Source: Pseudomonas sp. UBA5706 (GTDB taxonomy: Bacteria; Pseudomonadota; Gammaproteobacteria; Pseudomonadales; Pseudomonadaceae). From it: a DNA stretch of 64,000 nucleotides. The position numbers and the translations under genes were made by a program. Below, piece after piece: positions 46,164 to 55,064 of the stretch. The notes below the pieces were generated by a model. That model worked only from the letters and a program-made list of their open reading frames with translations. It did no database searches and was not told the origin of the DNA. How positions within the stretch are numbered: the stretch's first letter is position 1; each line of letters opens with the position of its first letter. The DNA is taken from contig NZ_DIHC01000045.1 in assembly GCF_002419965.1 (NCBI RefSeq), forward strand, positions 20,139 through 84,138, in the 5' to 3' direction.

Positions 46164-47789
46164 TCAGAAGATGTAATCAGTGGTCAGGAAACTCGACTCG
46201 CGGTTGTGAATGATGTCACTGATCAGCGCTTTGTTACTTTCCTGAAACTTGGTCGCCACCAGGGTACGGATCGAGAATACGCGCAGTGCGTCGTGGACCG
46301 ACAACGTACCCTCCGCCGAATTTTTGCGACCGTTGAACGGGAAGGTGTCCGGTCCGCGCTGGCATTGAGCATTAATGTTGATGCGCCCCACCTGGTTGGC
46401 GAATGCATCCACCAGGCGCCCGACCTGCCTGGAGTCGTTGCCGAAAATACTCAATTGCTGACCGAAGTCCGAATCCAGCACGTATTCGATCACCGTCTCC
46501 AGGTCGCGGTACGCCACCACAGGCACCACCGGGCCAAATTGCTCTTCGTGATAGACGCGCATGTCCGGCGTGACCGGGTACAGCACCGCCGGGTAAAAGA
46601 ACTGATGATGAGTCGTTGCCCCGCCCTCGTTGACGACCCTGGCACCCTTGCTCACCGCATCGTCCACCAAGCCCTGCAAGTAGTCGGTCTTGCCCGGCTC
46701 TGGCAGCGGCGTCAGCGAAACGCCCGCTTCCCAAGGCATGCCGGGTTTGAGCTGTGCCAGTTTCTCGTCGAACTTCTCAAGGAAACGTTCAACCAAATCC
46801 TCGTGCACGAACAGGATCTTCAACGCCGTGCAGCGCTGGCCATTGAACGACAGTGACCCGGTGACGGCTTCGCTGACGGCGTTGTCCAGGTCGACGTCCG
46901 GGAGCACGATGCCGGGGTTCTTGGCGTCCAGCCCCAATGCCGCGCGCAGGCGGTGCGGTTTGGGATGAAGTTTTTTCAGGGCGCTGGCGGCCTTGTTGGT
47001 GCCGATGAAGGCGAACACGTCGATTTTGCCGCTGGCCATTAAAGCGCTGACCGTCTCGCGGCCACTGCCGTAGATCACGTTGATTACCCCGGCCGGGAAG
47101 CTGTCACGGAACGCTTCGAGCAACGGACGAATCAGCAGCACGCCGAACTTGGCCGGTTTGAACACTACGGTATTGCCCATGATCAGCGCCGGGATCAGCG
47201 TGGTGAAGGTTTCGTTCAGCGGGTAGTTGTAAGGCCCCATGCACAGCGTCACGCCCAACGGCACCCGACGGATCTGGCCGAGCGTGTCCTGCTCCAGTTC
47301 GAAACGGCTGGACTGGCGATCCAGCTCCTTGAGCGCGTTGATGGTGTCGACGATGTAATCGCAGGTACGGTCGAACTCTTTCTGCGAATCCTTGAGGTTC
47401 TTGCCAATCTCCCACATCAACAGCTTGACCACGGCCTCACGCTGCTCACGCATCAACGTGAGGAAGGTTTCGACATGATGAATACGCTCGGCAACGCGCA
47501 AGGTCGGCCAGGCGCCCTGCCCCCGGTCATAGGCGTTGACGGCAGCGTCCAGCGCGGTCATTGCGGTGTCGGCGTCCATCAGCGGCGTGCTGCCCAGCAC
47601 CACCGGTTCAAGCCCCGCGTCGGTTTTCAGCGACACCGGACTGAGCACTGGCGCCAGAGGCCCTTGCCACCGGTGCAGCTCACCATTGACCAGGTACTCG
47701 CGCTGCTCGATGGCAGGCCCTGCGCGGAACGGCTCGGGAATCTCGTCGGCGCTCGGGTACAGGTTGTCCAGGCGGTTTTGCAGGGTCAT
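46164..47789 (-). CDS. NADP-dependent glyceraldehyde-3-phosphate dehydrogenase-like aldehyde dehydrogenase
   Basis: A 541-residue aldehyde dehydrogenase with N188 (GPYNYPLNE) and nucleophile C320 (FNGQRCTALK), as in non-phosphorylating GapN proteins. The usual general-base segment ELGGK reads GLDAK (286-290), so the glutamate is absent; this may be normal for this Pseudomonas subgroup. GAGGTAAAAGAG precedes the ATG. If active, it would oxidise glyceraldehyde 3-phosphate (or a related aldehyde) to the acid and make NADPH. Substrate is inferred from overall similarity. Confidence 0.82.
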   Translation of the reverse strand: MTLQNRLDNLYPSADEIPEPFRAGPAIEQREYLVNGELHRWQGPLAPVLSPVSLKTDAGLEPVVLGSTPLMDADTAMTALDAAVNAYDRGQGAWPTLRVAERIHHVETFLTLMREQREAVVKLLMWEIGKNLKDSQKEFDRTCDYIVDTINALKELDRQSSRFELEQDTLGQIRRVPLGVTLCMGPYNYPLNETFTTLIPALIMGNTVVFKPAKFGVLLIRPLLEAFRDSFPAGVINVIYGSGRETVSALMASGKIDVFAFIGTNKAASALKKLHPKPHRLRAALGLDAKNPGIVLPDVDLDNAVSEAVTGSLSFNGQRCTALKILFVHEDLVERFLEKFDEKLAQLKPGMPWEAGVSLTPLPEPGKTDYLQGLVDDAVSKGARVVNEGGATTHHQFFYPAVLYPVTPDMRVYHEEQFGPVVPVVAYRDLETVIEYVLDSDFGQQLSIFGNDSRQVGRLVDAFANQVGRININAQCQRGPDTFPFNGRKNSAEGTLSVHDALRVFSIRTLVATKFQESNKALISDIIHNRESSFLTTDYIF

Positions 47790-47976
47790 CTCTTTTACCT
47801 CTTCCAGTCGGCAAACGTGCGAAACACACTACGCCACAGCGGCGCTGGAATGAAGCTTGGCAATCAATGTCACGCGTCTGTGACGCAAAAGACGCCGGAC
47901 CACGCTCAACCTCAAGTCCGATGCGCGCCGACACGCTCAACTGTAGGCCCAATGGCCTCGCACGATTGCGAAATGA

Positions 47977-49005
47977 TCAGCTGCCAGACGCCAAATAGCG
48001 CTGGTAAAACGCCTCAACCGCCAGATTCTTGTCCTTGGCCTCGAACATGATGTCGAAGCGGTCGAGAAACTGCAGCGCGTAGGTGTTAGTCCACTCGTTC
48101 CACATGCGATCGCTGTGCAGGTAAAGGTCGCGCTTGTTGACCACCTGCAGCAAATCCTCCACTTCCAGTTTCTGCTCAGCGGTAAATCCCAATGCCTGGA
48201 GGCTCTCCGGCGGTTGTGAGTAGTGCATGACCGGGCGCACGCCGCGCCAGCTGTCGATGATGCGCCCTACGCGTGGGTCGACAGGCGCAATGTAATGACC
48301 TTCGTGGATCCAGCAATGGTGAATGTCCAGCACCACCGGCGCCAGATCGGCCAGCTGCAGGCAGTCGTCGACGCCATGGGTTTTCTCATCGTTTTCGAAG
48401 GTGATGCAGTGGCGCGCCACTTCGGACAAGCGCGGCCACACCGCGCGCACGCCTTCCGCCCCGTGGCGGCCGGCGATGTGAACGTTGCATTTGAAATCCT
48501 GAAAACACTGGCCGTAGCCCATCATGCGGATCATGTCGGCGTGGTATTCGAATTCGGCGAGACTGTTTTCGACCACATCCCCACGATCCGACCCCAGTAC
48601 GCAAAACTGGCCGGGATGAAAAGACAGACGAATATCGGCTTGACGTGCGGCGTCACCAATCGTCGCGAACAGCTGCTGCAGACGGGCCATGACCGACGGC
48701 GCCTGATAAAACGCTGCCACTTTCCGATGGCTGTAAAACGGCAACAGGTCGCTGCTCAGTCGCAGCATTCTTCTGCCTTGCGGCAACTGTGCGACATAAC
48801 CGAGCAGGCGGATCTGCGCCGCAAGATTGTGCTCGACGATGTCCAGCAGCTTTTCCTGGGCAACCTGCAAAGTCACGCTGTCCATCCAGCGCAGTGTCGT
48901 GGTCCGAGGGTTATAGCCGCCCTCCAGGGCCTTAAGCTCTTTGAGCGACAACTCGCGCTCGTGATGGCGGTACATGCAAGCGAAGCCAATGCGCGGTGTG
49001 TTCAC
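47977..49005 (-). CDS. uvsE: UV damage endonuclease (UvsE/UvdE family)
   Basis: A GTG start at 49005, with AGGGA 5 bases upstream, gives a 342-residue protein opening NTPRIGFACMYRH, the usual UvsE opening; the frame upstream (to 49101) is not family-like. It is a TIM-barrel nuclease with metal-binding residues visible in LSFHPGQFCVLGS, FENDEKTHG and LDIHHCWIHEGHY. It nicks DNA 5' of UV photoproducts as an alternative excision pathway. Its location beside light-sensing genes is suggestive but not evidence of co-regulation. Confidence 0.93.
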   Translation of the reverse strand: MNTPRIGFACMYRHHERELSLKELKALEGGYNPRTTTLRWMDSVTLQVAQEKLLDIVEHNLAAQIRLLGYVAQLPQGRRMLRLSSDLLPFYSHRKVAAFYQAPSVMARLQQLFATIGDAARQADIRLSFHPGQFCVLGSDRGDVVENSLAEFEYHADMIRMMGYGQCFQDFKCNVHIAGRHGAEGVRAVWPRLSEVARHCITFENDEKTHGVDDCLQLADLAPVVLDIHHCWIHEGHYIAPVDPRVGRIIDSWRGVRPVMHYSQPPESLQALGFTAEQKLEVEDLLQVVNKRDLYLHSDRMWNEWTNTYALQFLDRFDIMFEAKDKNLAVEAFYQRYLASGS

Positions 49006-49250
49006 GGATGTCCCTATGAAGAGGTTGACTAGCGAATAGTCGTGTTTGCTCTTCAAGCAGACTTTGGAACCGGTGTCAGAGTTCGTGATTTCGAGGGGCA
49101 ATCAGTCGCCGCGCTGCAGCCACAGCTCGCACCGAGCCTTGCGCCCCTCTGCGGCAGACGAGCAAACTGGGCGGAGAATTGAACCCGATGCTGTCAAGGC
49201 ACTCACAACCTGACTGCACTCATTCAGGCATCACAGGCAAGGATCGATCC

Positions 49251-49757
49251 ATGACCACACAAACCGAAACCGCACTGCTCGCTGGCGGCTGCTTCTGGGG
49301 CATGCAGGATCTGCTGCGTCGTTACCCTGGCGTGATGTCCACCCGCGTGGGCTACTCGGGCGGCGATGTCGACAACGCCACCTATCGCAACCATGGCAGC
49401 CATGCCGAGGCCATCGAAATCGTTTTCGATCCGGCGCTGATCAGCTACCGCAGGATTCTGGAATTCTTCTTCCAGATCCACGACCCCTCCACCGCCAACC
49501 GCCAGGGCAACGACATCGGCCTGAGTTATCGCTCGGCGATTTTCTACCTCAATGAAGAACAGAAACGTATCGCCGAGGATACGATCAAGGACGTCGACGC
49601 CTCGGACCTGTGGCCAGGCAAGGTGGTGACCGAGATCAGTCCGGCGGGCGCATTCTGGGAAGCCGAGCCTGAGCACCAGGACTACCTGGAGCGCATCCCC
49701 AATGGCTACACCTGCCACTTCATCCGTAAGGATTGGGTGTTGCCCAAGCGCGCATGA
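49251..49757 (+). CDS. msrA: peptide methionine sulfoxide reductase A
   Basis: The 168-residue protein starts at ATG 49251 (AAGGA upstream) and has the catalytic C14 in AGGCFWGMQD, then RVGYSGGDVDNATYRNHGSHAEAIEI and QGNDIGLSYRSAIFY. It reduces methionine-S-sulfoxide in the cytoplasm. It lacks the C-terminal recycling cysteines found in many longer MsrA proteins: the only Cys after C14 is in YTCHF near residue 158. It is divergent from the endonuclease gene. Confidence 0.95.
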   Translation: MTTQTETALLAGGCFWGMQDLLRRYPGVMSTRVGYSGGDVDNATYRNHGSHAEAIEIVFDPALISYRRILEFFFQIHDPSTANRQGNDIGLSYRSAIFYLNEEQKRIAEDTIKDVDASDLWPGKVVTEISPAGAFWEAEPEHQDYLERIPNGYTCHFIRKDWVLPKRA

Positions 49758-49760
49758 ACC

Positions 49761-49880
49761 TCAGTGGCAAATCAGGCCGTCGGTGATCTTCATGCTGTCC
49801 ACCAGAAAGGCGTTACGGTGCAGATCCCACGCCTTGACCTGGCCGCCCGTAGTCTGCCAGTCGCGTAGGCCGCCCTGCGC
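49761..49880 (-). pseudogene. C-terminal fragment of an unidentified gene
   Basis: On the minus strand a frame reads GLRDWQTTGGQVKAWDLHR and ends DGLICH with a stop at 49761-49763. The residue pattern looks like real protein, but upstream it runs into the repeat cluster and a stop near 49911. About 40 codons remain. I do not recognise the parent protein. Confidence 0.45.
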
Positions 49881-50372
49881 GGTGCATCTGATACAAGCGA
49901 GGTCTGTGGTTTACTGCCGGTCCCCGGCAGATCGCGTGCAAGCAACGCTCCTACGCCCTTCGGGCAGAAACAGGCCAGCAGCGCACCCGCCCGGCGTATA
50001 GACGTGGGCCAGTAGCGCACCCACGCTCTGGGTAGAAACAGGCAACGACGCATTGCTTGGCACAGCGCGGGGCCTATCGATTCTGGCCGGAGGCCGTAGG
50101 AGCTTGGCTTGCCAGCGATCTGCTGCACAGCAGCAGTAAACCCTTCATACGCGGTACACCTGACACCACCGAGGTCTGCGGTTTTACTGCCGGTCCCCGG
50201 CAGATCGCGTGCAAGCAACGCTCCTACGCCCTTCGGGCAGAAACAGGCCAGCAGCGCACCCGCCCGGTGGATAGACGCGGGCCAGTAGCGCACCCACGCT
50301 CCTGGCAGAAACAGGCCAGCAGCGCACACGACCGGCGGGTAGACGCGGGCCAGCAACGCACCCGTGCTCCCA
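49879..50372. repeat. REP cluster with a 272-bp tandem duplication
   Basis: A block at about 49879-50040 recurs at about 50151-50313 with few differences. Inside it a 65-base unit starting CAGAAACAGGCCAGCAGCG occurs at 49965, 50238 and 50306. REP sequences occur in both orientations: GTAGGAGCTTGGCTTGCCAG near 50096, and the reverse form ending GCTCCTACGCC near 49956 and 50229. No coding sequence is supported. Confidence 0.8.
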
Positions 50373-50382
50373 GCAGAAAGCG

Positions 50383-50691
50383 CGGGACCTCCACCCAGTT
50401 GATCTAGTCGACGTCTACTTGATGCTCGCGCAGGTACTTCTTGGTGACGAATTCGGCGCACGCACCAAAGCTGTTGAAGCCCACGGTTTTGCCTTCCATG
50501 TCCTTGGGCGTGAAGATCCCGGAGTCGGCCCGCACGAAGTATTTCATGTGCGGCGCTTCCTGCAGGGTCTTGCCAGCCGCGGCCACCACCTTGAGGTCAA
50601 GACCGCTTGCGATTGCCGAGATGAGCGGCGGCATCATGCGCGAGCCGAAGTCGATTTCGCCGGTGCCCACCAGCGTGATGATCTGGGGCGC
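50383..50691 (-). pseudogene. fragment of a nitrate/sulfonate-type ABC substrate-binding protein (NMT1/SsuA-like)
   Basis: The minus strand reads PQIITLVGTGEIDFGSRMMP, then FTPKDMEGKTVGFNSFGACAEFVTKKYLREHQ, which is the middle of an SsuA/NMT1-type periplasmic binding protein. A TAG at 50406-50404 interrupts it; after the stop the same frame continues INWVEVP, as such proteins normally do, so this is a nonsense mutation in an already truncated gene. The N terminus is missing upstream of about 50691, and the C terminus is lost in the REP cluster. Confidence 0.8.
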
Positions 50692-51051
50692 TGCGATCTT
50701 GCACAACGAACTTGCTTGGCGATTCGAATAACTAAAAACAAGCACGCGTCATCCGTGAAGTGGCACAACTCTATAACGTGCACAGAGAGAAACTGTTCCA
50801 TGACGATCCTGCGAACCGGAGCGCCAATAATTAGCTTGCTCACCCAGCGTCGATAGTATCTTCAAATGCGCCTATAACGTTTTAAACTAAAGTTATTCCC
50901 TGCCCATAAACATCTTGAAGTTGGATCAACACGCCACAAAGTTTGGTACTCGCGCACTGGTCGACAATGGCGATCTCGACATGCCGCGGCCACCGGCCTT
51001 GCTCCCATAGAGCCTGACGCTCGAAGCACCTCTATTCCGCAAGGGCCAAAC

Positions 51052-51071
51052 TGTTGCTACAGCAACAGTGA
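51052..51071. promoter_or_regulatory. upstream palindrome, candidate binding site for a sigma-54 activator
   Basis: ACTGTTGC-TACA-GCAACAGT: perfect 8-bp arms with a 4-base centre, about 106 bases upstream of the -24 element. Position and symmetry are those of enhancer-binding-protein sites such as those used by SfnR-type activators. The identity of the activator is inferred. Confidence 0.65.
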
Positions 51072-51176
51072 GTATGCAGATTCTCTCTAATCAGCGCACT
51101 CGTACGACCCTGCTTAACTACACGACGACACCGTCTCGCCTTTAAATACACGGGCATTGAATAGTTTACTAATAAG

Positions 51177-51192
51177 CGGCATATCCCTTGCA
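51177..51192 (+). promoter_or_regulatory. sigma-54 (-24/-12) promoter
   Basis: CGGCATATCCCTTGCA fits the consensus TGGCAC-N5-TTGCA: invariant GG at 51178-51179 and GC at 51190-51191, with the correct 10-base gap between them. Transcription would start near 51203, 19 bases before the first gene. Confidence 0.75.
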
Positions 51193-51221
51193 CTTACCTA
51201 CCGACAACAGTCAGCGTCGGA

Positions 51222-52370
51222 GTGTTTCAATTGCCTGAATATCGTTCGCCACTCGACTTTCCAGACAGCCCATTATCCAAAGCTTTTTCCCAACCCTTGA
51301 TGCTTGGCCTGTTTCTTCCGGTGCAGTCCGGGGGCTGGAGTGCGTCAGCATTGCCCCGAGGCACCGACTGGACGTTCGACTACAACAAGCAACTCACGCT
51401 TCGGGCCGAAGCACTGGGTTTCGATCTGGTGTTCGCACTCGCCGAATGGCTGGGCAAAGGGGGTTATGGAGGCGACATTCGTTATCACGACGAATCCCTG
51501 GACGCGTTCATCACTCAGGCGGCGCTGGCCCCGGTCACCGAACGCATCCTGCTGATATCCACGCTGCATGTGTTGTACGGACCCTGGCACCCGCTGCATC
51601 TGGCCAAGTTCGGGGCCACGCTGGACCACATCAGTCAAGGTCGCTGGGGGCTGAACCTGGTGACCGGACACCGTCACCGCGAGCATCGGCGTTTTGGCAG
51701 CGAACCGATCGAGCACGATCAGCGTTACCGTCAGGCCGACGAATTCATCCGCGTGGTTCAGCAACTCTGGGCAAGCGGCGACAACGTCGATTTCGATGGC
51801 GACTACTACCGCCTGGAAGAAGCCTACAGCAGCGTAAAACCCCGGTTCGGCCGGCCGGTGCTGGTCAACGCCACCGGCTCCAGCGCGGGCATCGACTTCG
51901 CCGCGCGGCATTCGGACATCGTCTTTACCACCAGCCCCGGCAGCGCCGAGATCGAAAACGCACTCAGCAAACTGCCCGAGCACCTGCAACGCATCAAACA
52001 TGCAGCCCACAGTTATGGCCGCAGCGTCCGCACCCTGATCAACCCGCTTGTTATCTGCCGCGACAGCGACGCCGAAGCCTGGGAGCACCATGCCGCGATC
52101 ACTGCCGCAGGTGACCCCGGAACGCTGCAAGGGCATGCCCGGGAGGCAAGTGATGCCCATGCCTGGCGTGGTCATCAGGCCGACCATCGCTATGTCGGCG
52201 GCAACATTCAGTTGGTCGGCAGCCCCGACACGGTGGTCCGCGACATCCTGCGCCTCAAACAGGCCGGCATCGACGGCATCCAGCTGAGCTTTTTCGACTT
52301 CAAGCCTGACCTTGAGCAATTCGGCGAGCGAGTCTTGCCGTTGCTCAAACAGGCCGGTCTGCGCCATTGA
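51222..52370 (+). CDS. LLM-class FMNH2-dependent monooxygenase (SfnG/SsuD/RutA type)
   Basis: A 382-residue flavin monooxygenase with a GTG start at 51222. Family signatures are GTDWTFDYNKQLTLRAEALGFD, LDHISQGRWGLNLVTG near residue 140 and FGSEPIEHDQRYRQADEFI. The closest types are dimethyl sulfone monooxygenase (SfnG), alkanesulfonate monooxygenase (SsuD) and RutA. It would need reduced FMN from a separate reductase, which is not in this cluster. It is the first gene behind a sigma-54 promoter. Exact substrate unknown. Confidence 0.9.
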   Translation: MFQLPEYRSPLDFPDSPLSKAFSQPLMLGLFLPVQSGGWSASALPRGTDWTFDYNKQLTLRAEALGFDLVFALAEWLGKGGYGGDIRYHDESLDAFITQAALAPVTERILLISTLHVLYGPWHPLHLAKFGATLDHISQGRWGLNLVTGHRHREHRRFGSEPIEHDQRYRQADEFIRVVQQLWASGDNVDFDGDYYRLEEAYSSVKPRFGRPVLVNATGSSAGIDFAARHSDIVFTTSPGSAEIENALSKLPEHLQRIKHAAHSYGRSVRTLINPLVICRDSDAEAWEHHAAITAAGDPGTLQGHAREASDAHAWRGHQADHRYVGGNIQLVGSPDTVVRDILRLKQAGIDGIQLSFFDFKPDLEQFGERVLPLLKQAGLRH

Positions 52371-52416
52371 GTCAGCGTCACGGAGTTGCCTTTTTTCAAG
52401 CTAAAGGAACACGCCA

Positions 52417-54045
52417 ATGGGTTTTTCTCGTCGTCAATTGATCGCCGGGCTCTCTGCTCTGCCGCTGCTCGGCGCCGGTGTACCGTTCCTGCCCAGCGCG
52501 TTGGCTGCGGCCACCGCTGAAGCGGTCTCCGGCCGACGCGTTTTCAATCTGCTGGTCAACCCGGAGCCGCCTTCACTGAGCTCGTTCAATACCACGGCAG
52601 GCACCACCGTCACCGCCAGCAGCAAGGTGCTGGAAGGATTGCTCAGCTATGACGAACAGCTTGCGCCGCAGCCAGGCCTGGCGGTGTCATGGGAAGCTGC
52701 GCCGGACGGGCTGAGCTATCGGTTCGCATTGCGTCAAGGAGTCAGATGGCACGACGGCGAACCATTCACGGCCCAGGACGTGGCGTTCTCGCTGGACCTC
52801 AACAAGCGCTATCACCCGCGCGGCGGCAGTACGTTTGCCAACCTGGTGAGCGTTGAGACGCCAGACCCTTACACGGCCATCGTCAGACTGGCCAAGCCGG
52901 CGCCTTACCTGATCCGCGCGTTTGCCGGCGGTGAAACACCAATCCTGCCGCAGCACCTGTACGCCGACGGGGATCCGCTGAGCAACCCGCACAACAATGC
53001 ACCGATCGGCACCGGCCCGTATCGCTTCAAACAGTGGCAGCGCGGCAGCTTCATCGAGTACGAACGCAACCCTGATTACTGGAATCCGAGCCTGCCTGCG
53101 GTCGATACGCTGTTGCTCAAGGTGCTGCCCGACTCCGCGTCGCGTCTGGCGGCCTTTGAAAACGGCACCCTCGACGCCGGTGGCCAGAGTCCGGTGCCGC
53201 TGAGCGATCTCAAGCGCATCACCCAGTCGGGCAAGCTGCAGTTCACCACGCGCGGATACAGCTACAGCGTCACGCCGACCATGCTCGAATTCAACCTCGA
53301 CCATCCGTTGCTCGCCCGTCACGAAGTGCGCCAGGCCATCGCTCACGCCATTGACCGGGAAGTGATCAGAAAAGTCGTGTACTACGGTTACGCCGACGTC
53401 AGCGTTTCGCCGATACCAAAAAATTTCCCGCAGTACGTCTACACCGGTCCCGACCCCTACCCGTTCGATGTCGCCAGGGCCAATGCCCTGCTCGATCAGG
53501 CCGGCCTGCCCCTCAAAGGCGCCTCGCGGTTCAGCCTGACCCTGGACCCGCTGCCCTACGGTGACAGCTATGCGCGCACTGCCGCCTACATTCGCACAGC
53601 GCTGGCGCGCATCGGCATCGATGTGCAACTGCGCAATCAGGACTTCCCCACGTACACCAAACGCATCTACACCGACCGCGACTTCGATTTCGCGGTAGTC
53701 GGCATGGGCACCATGTTCGACCCCACCGTCGGGGTGCAGCGCCTGTTCTGGTCGAAGAATTTTCGCAAGGGCCTGCCATTTTCCAACGGCTCGCACTACA
53801 ACAACCCCGACGTCGATCGCCTGCTGGAAAGCGCTGCGGTGGAGACCGATGAGCAAAAGCGCGGCGATCTGTTCAAGGCGTTCCAGAAGATCGTCATTGA
53901 GGAGCTGCCTAACATCACACTGGTCATGCAGCAGCAAGTGACCGTGTTCAATACTCGGGTGTCGGGGTTCGAAGACGACGGCAGCGGACTGGACGGCAGT
54001 CTGGCCGCAGTGCGCTTGAACGGCGAGGCGCCTGCCCATGGTTGA
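52417..54045 (+). CDS. Tat-exported substrate-binding protein of a peptide-type (family 5) ABC transporter
   Basis: The 542-residue protein starts MGFSRRQLIAGLSALPLLG, a twin-arginine signal peptide with probable cleavage after ALA near residue 30. Family 5 binding-domain motifs follow (LRQGVRWHDGEPFTAQDVAFS near 105). AAGGA precedes the ATG. Tat export of a binding protein of this family is less usual and implies folding, possibly with a ligand, before export. It overlaps the permease gene by 8 bases. In this context the ligand is probably an organosulfur or similar compound, not a peptide. Confidence 0.9.
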   Translation: MGFSRRQLIAGLSALPLLGAGVPFLPSALAAATAEAVSGRRVFNLLVNPEPPSLSSFNTTAGTTVTASSKVLEGLLSYDEQLAPQPGLAVSWEAAPDGLSYRFALRQGVRWHDGEPFTAQDVAFSLDLNKRYHPRGGSTFANLVSVETPDPYTAIVRLAKPAPYLIRAFAGGETPILPQHLYADGDPLSNPHNNAPIGTGPYRFKQWQRGSFIEYERNPDYWNPSLPAVDTLLLKVLPDSASRLAAFENGTLDAGGQSPVPLSDLKRITQSGKLQFTTRGYSYSVTPTMLEFNLDHPLLARHEVRQAIAHAIDREVIRKVVYYGYADVSVSPIPKNFPQYVYTGPDPYPFDVARANALLDQAGLPLKGASRFSLTLDPLPYGDSYARTAAYIRTALARIGIDVQLRNQDFPTYTKRIYTDRDFDFAVVGMGTMFDPTVGVQRLFWSKNFRKGLPFSNGSHYNNPDVDRLLESAAVETDEQKRGDLFKAFQKIVIEELPNITLVMQQQVTVFNTRVSGFEDDGSGLDGSLAAVRLNGEAPAHG

Positions 54046-55024
54046 GCGTCTGAGGATGTTGCGTCTGGCGCGTCGCACGCTGTGGCAGGCGCTGCCTACG
54101 GTATTCGGCATTTTGCTGCTGAATTTTCTTCTGCTGCGGTTGATTCCCGGTGACGCCGTGGATGTACTTGCCAGCGAATCGGGGGGTGCCACGCAGGCCA
54201 CCCTTGCGCAATGGCGCAGCCACTTCGGGCTGGATCTGGGCCTGGGTCAGCAGTTGCTGGCCTACCTCAATCACCTGGCGCATCTGGACCTGGGGGTATC
54301 GCCGCGCTTCAACCTGCCGGTCGGGCAACTGATCGTCGACCGGTTGCCCAACACGTTACTGCTGATGATCAGCGCCTTGGTGCTGGCCTTGGTCATCGGC
54401 GTCGCGGCGGGCGTGGTCATGGCCAGTAAGGTTGATCGCTGGCCGGATCGTGTGCTGTCGCTGGCCGTGCTGTTGCTGTACTCCACGCCAGGTTTCTGGA
54501 TCGGCCTGATGGGCGTGGTGCTGTTCTCGGTGACCCTTGGCTGGCTGCCCAGTGACGGCATTCAGACGCTGGGGCAGGACGCACACGGTGGCGCCTGGCT
54601 GCTGGACCGTTTCAAACACGCGCTGTTGCCGGTCCTGACCCTGGCAACGTTTTACATCGCCCTGTACGCGCGCCTTACCCGCGCCGCGATGCTGGAAGTA
54701 CAACGCCAGGACTTTGTTCGCACGGCACGGGCCAAGGGGTTGCATCCCGCACGGGTCGCCCTGCGTCACGTGCTGCGCAACGCGTTGCTGCCGGTGACCA
54801 CCATGGCTGGTCTGCATTTCGCCGCCCTGCTGGGCGGCGCCGCAGTCACCGAAACCCTGTTCGGCTGGCCAGGGCTGGGACGCCTGACCCTCGATGCAGT
54901 GTTGTCGCGTGATTACAACCTGCTGCTCGGCATTCTGCTGCTGTCATCGATTCTGGTGATTGTGGTCAATGTGGCGATGGACCTGCTGCAGGCATGGCTC
55001 GACCCGCGCATTCAGGTTCAGTAG
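54038..55024 (+). CDS. ABC transporter permease, DppB/OppB type
   Basis: A 328-residue protein with six membrane segments and BPD_transp_1 signatures: an N-terminal TM_PBP1_N segment (LLLNFLLLRLIPGD), RTARAKGLHPARVALRHVLRNALLP (EAA loop) and FGWPGLGRLTLDAVLSRDYN. It starts within the end of the binding-protein gene and is followed after 40 bases by the second permease. Confidence 0.94.
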   Translation: MVERLRMLRLARRTLWQALPTVFGILLLNFLLLRLIPGDAVDVLASESGGATQATLAQWRSHFGLDLGLGQQLLAYLNHLAHLDLGVSPRFNLPVGQLIVDRLPNTLLLMISALVLALVIGVAAGVVMASKVDRWPDRVLSLAVLLLYSTPGFWIGLMGVVLFSVTLGWLPSDGIQTLGQDAHGGAWLLDRFKHALLPVLTLATFYIALYARLTRAAMLEVQRQDFVRTARAKGLHPARVALRHVLRNALLPVTTMAGLHFAALLGGAAVTETLFGWPGLGRLTLDAVLSRDYNLLLGILLLSSILVIVVNVAMDLLQAWLDPRIQVQ

Positions 55025-55064
55025 GGCTTTTTTCAGGTTCGGCTTTTCGCAAAGTGAGTACTCG

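Larger units (their letters stand above)
50692..51221. other. regulatory region of the organosulfur cluster
   Basis: These 530 bases have no recognisable gene. They hold the palindrome at 51052-51071 and the sigma-54 promoter at 51177-51192. The part before 51000 has no feature I can name. Confidence 0.6.

Noticed and set aside
49879..50372. CRISPR array
   Set aside because: The repeats are long, imperfect and contain REP sequences; there are no regular spacers and no cas genes.
49790..50461. 223-codon minus-strand frame with repeated ALLARDLPGTG-type segments
   Set aside because: It is translation of the REP/tandem-repeat cluster and has no ribosome site or conserved protein sequence.
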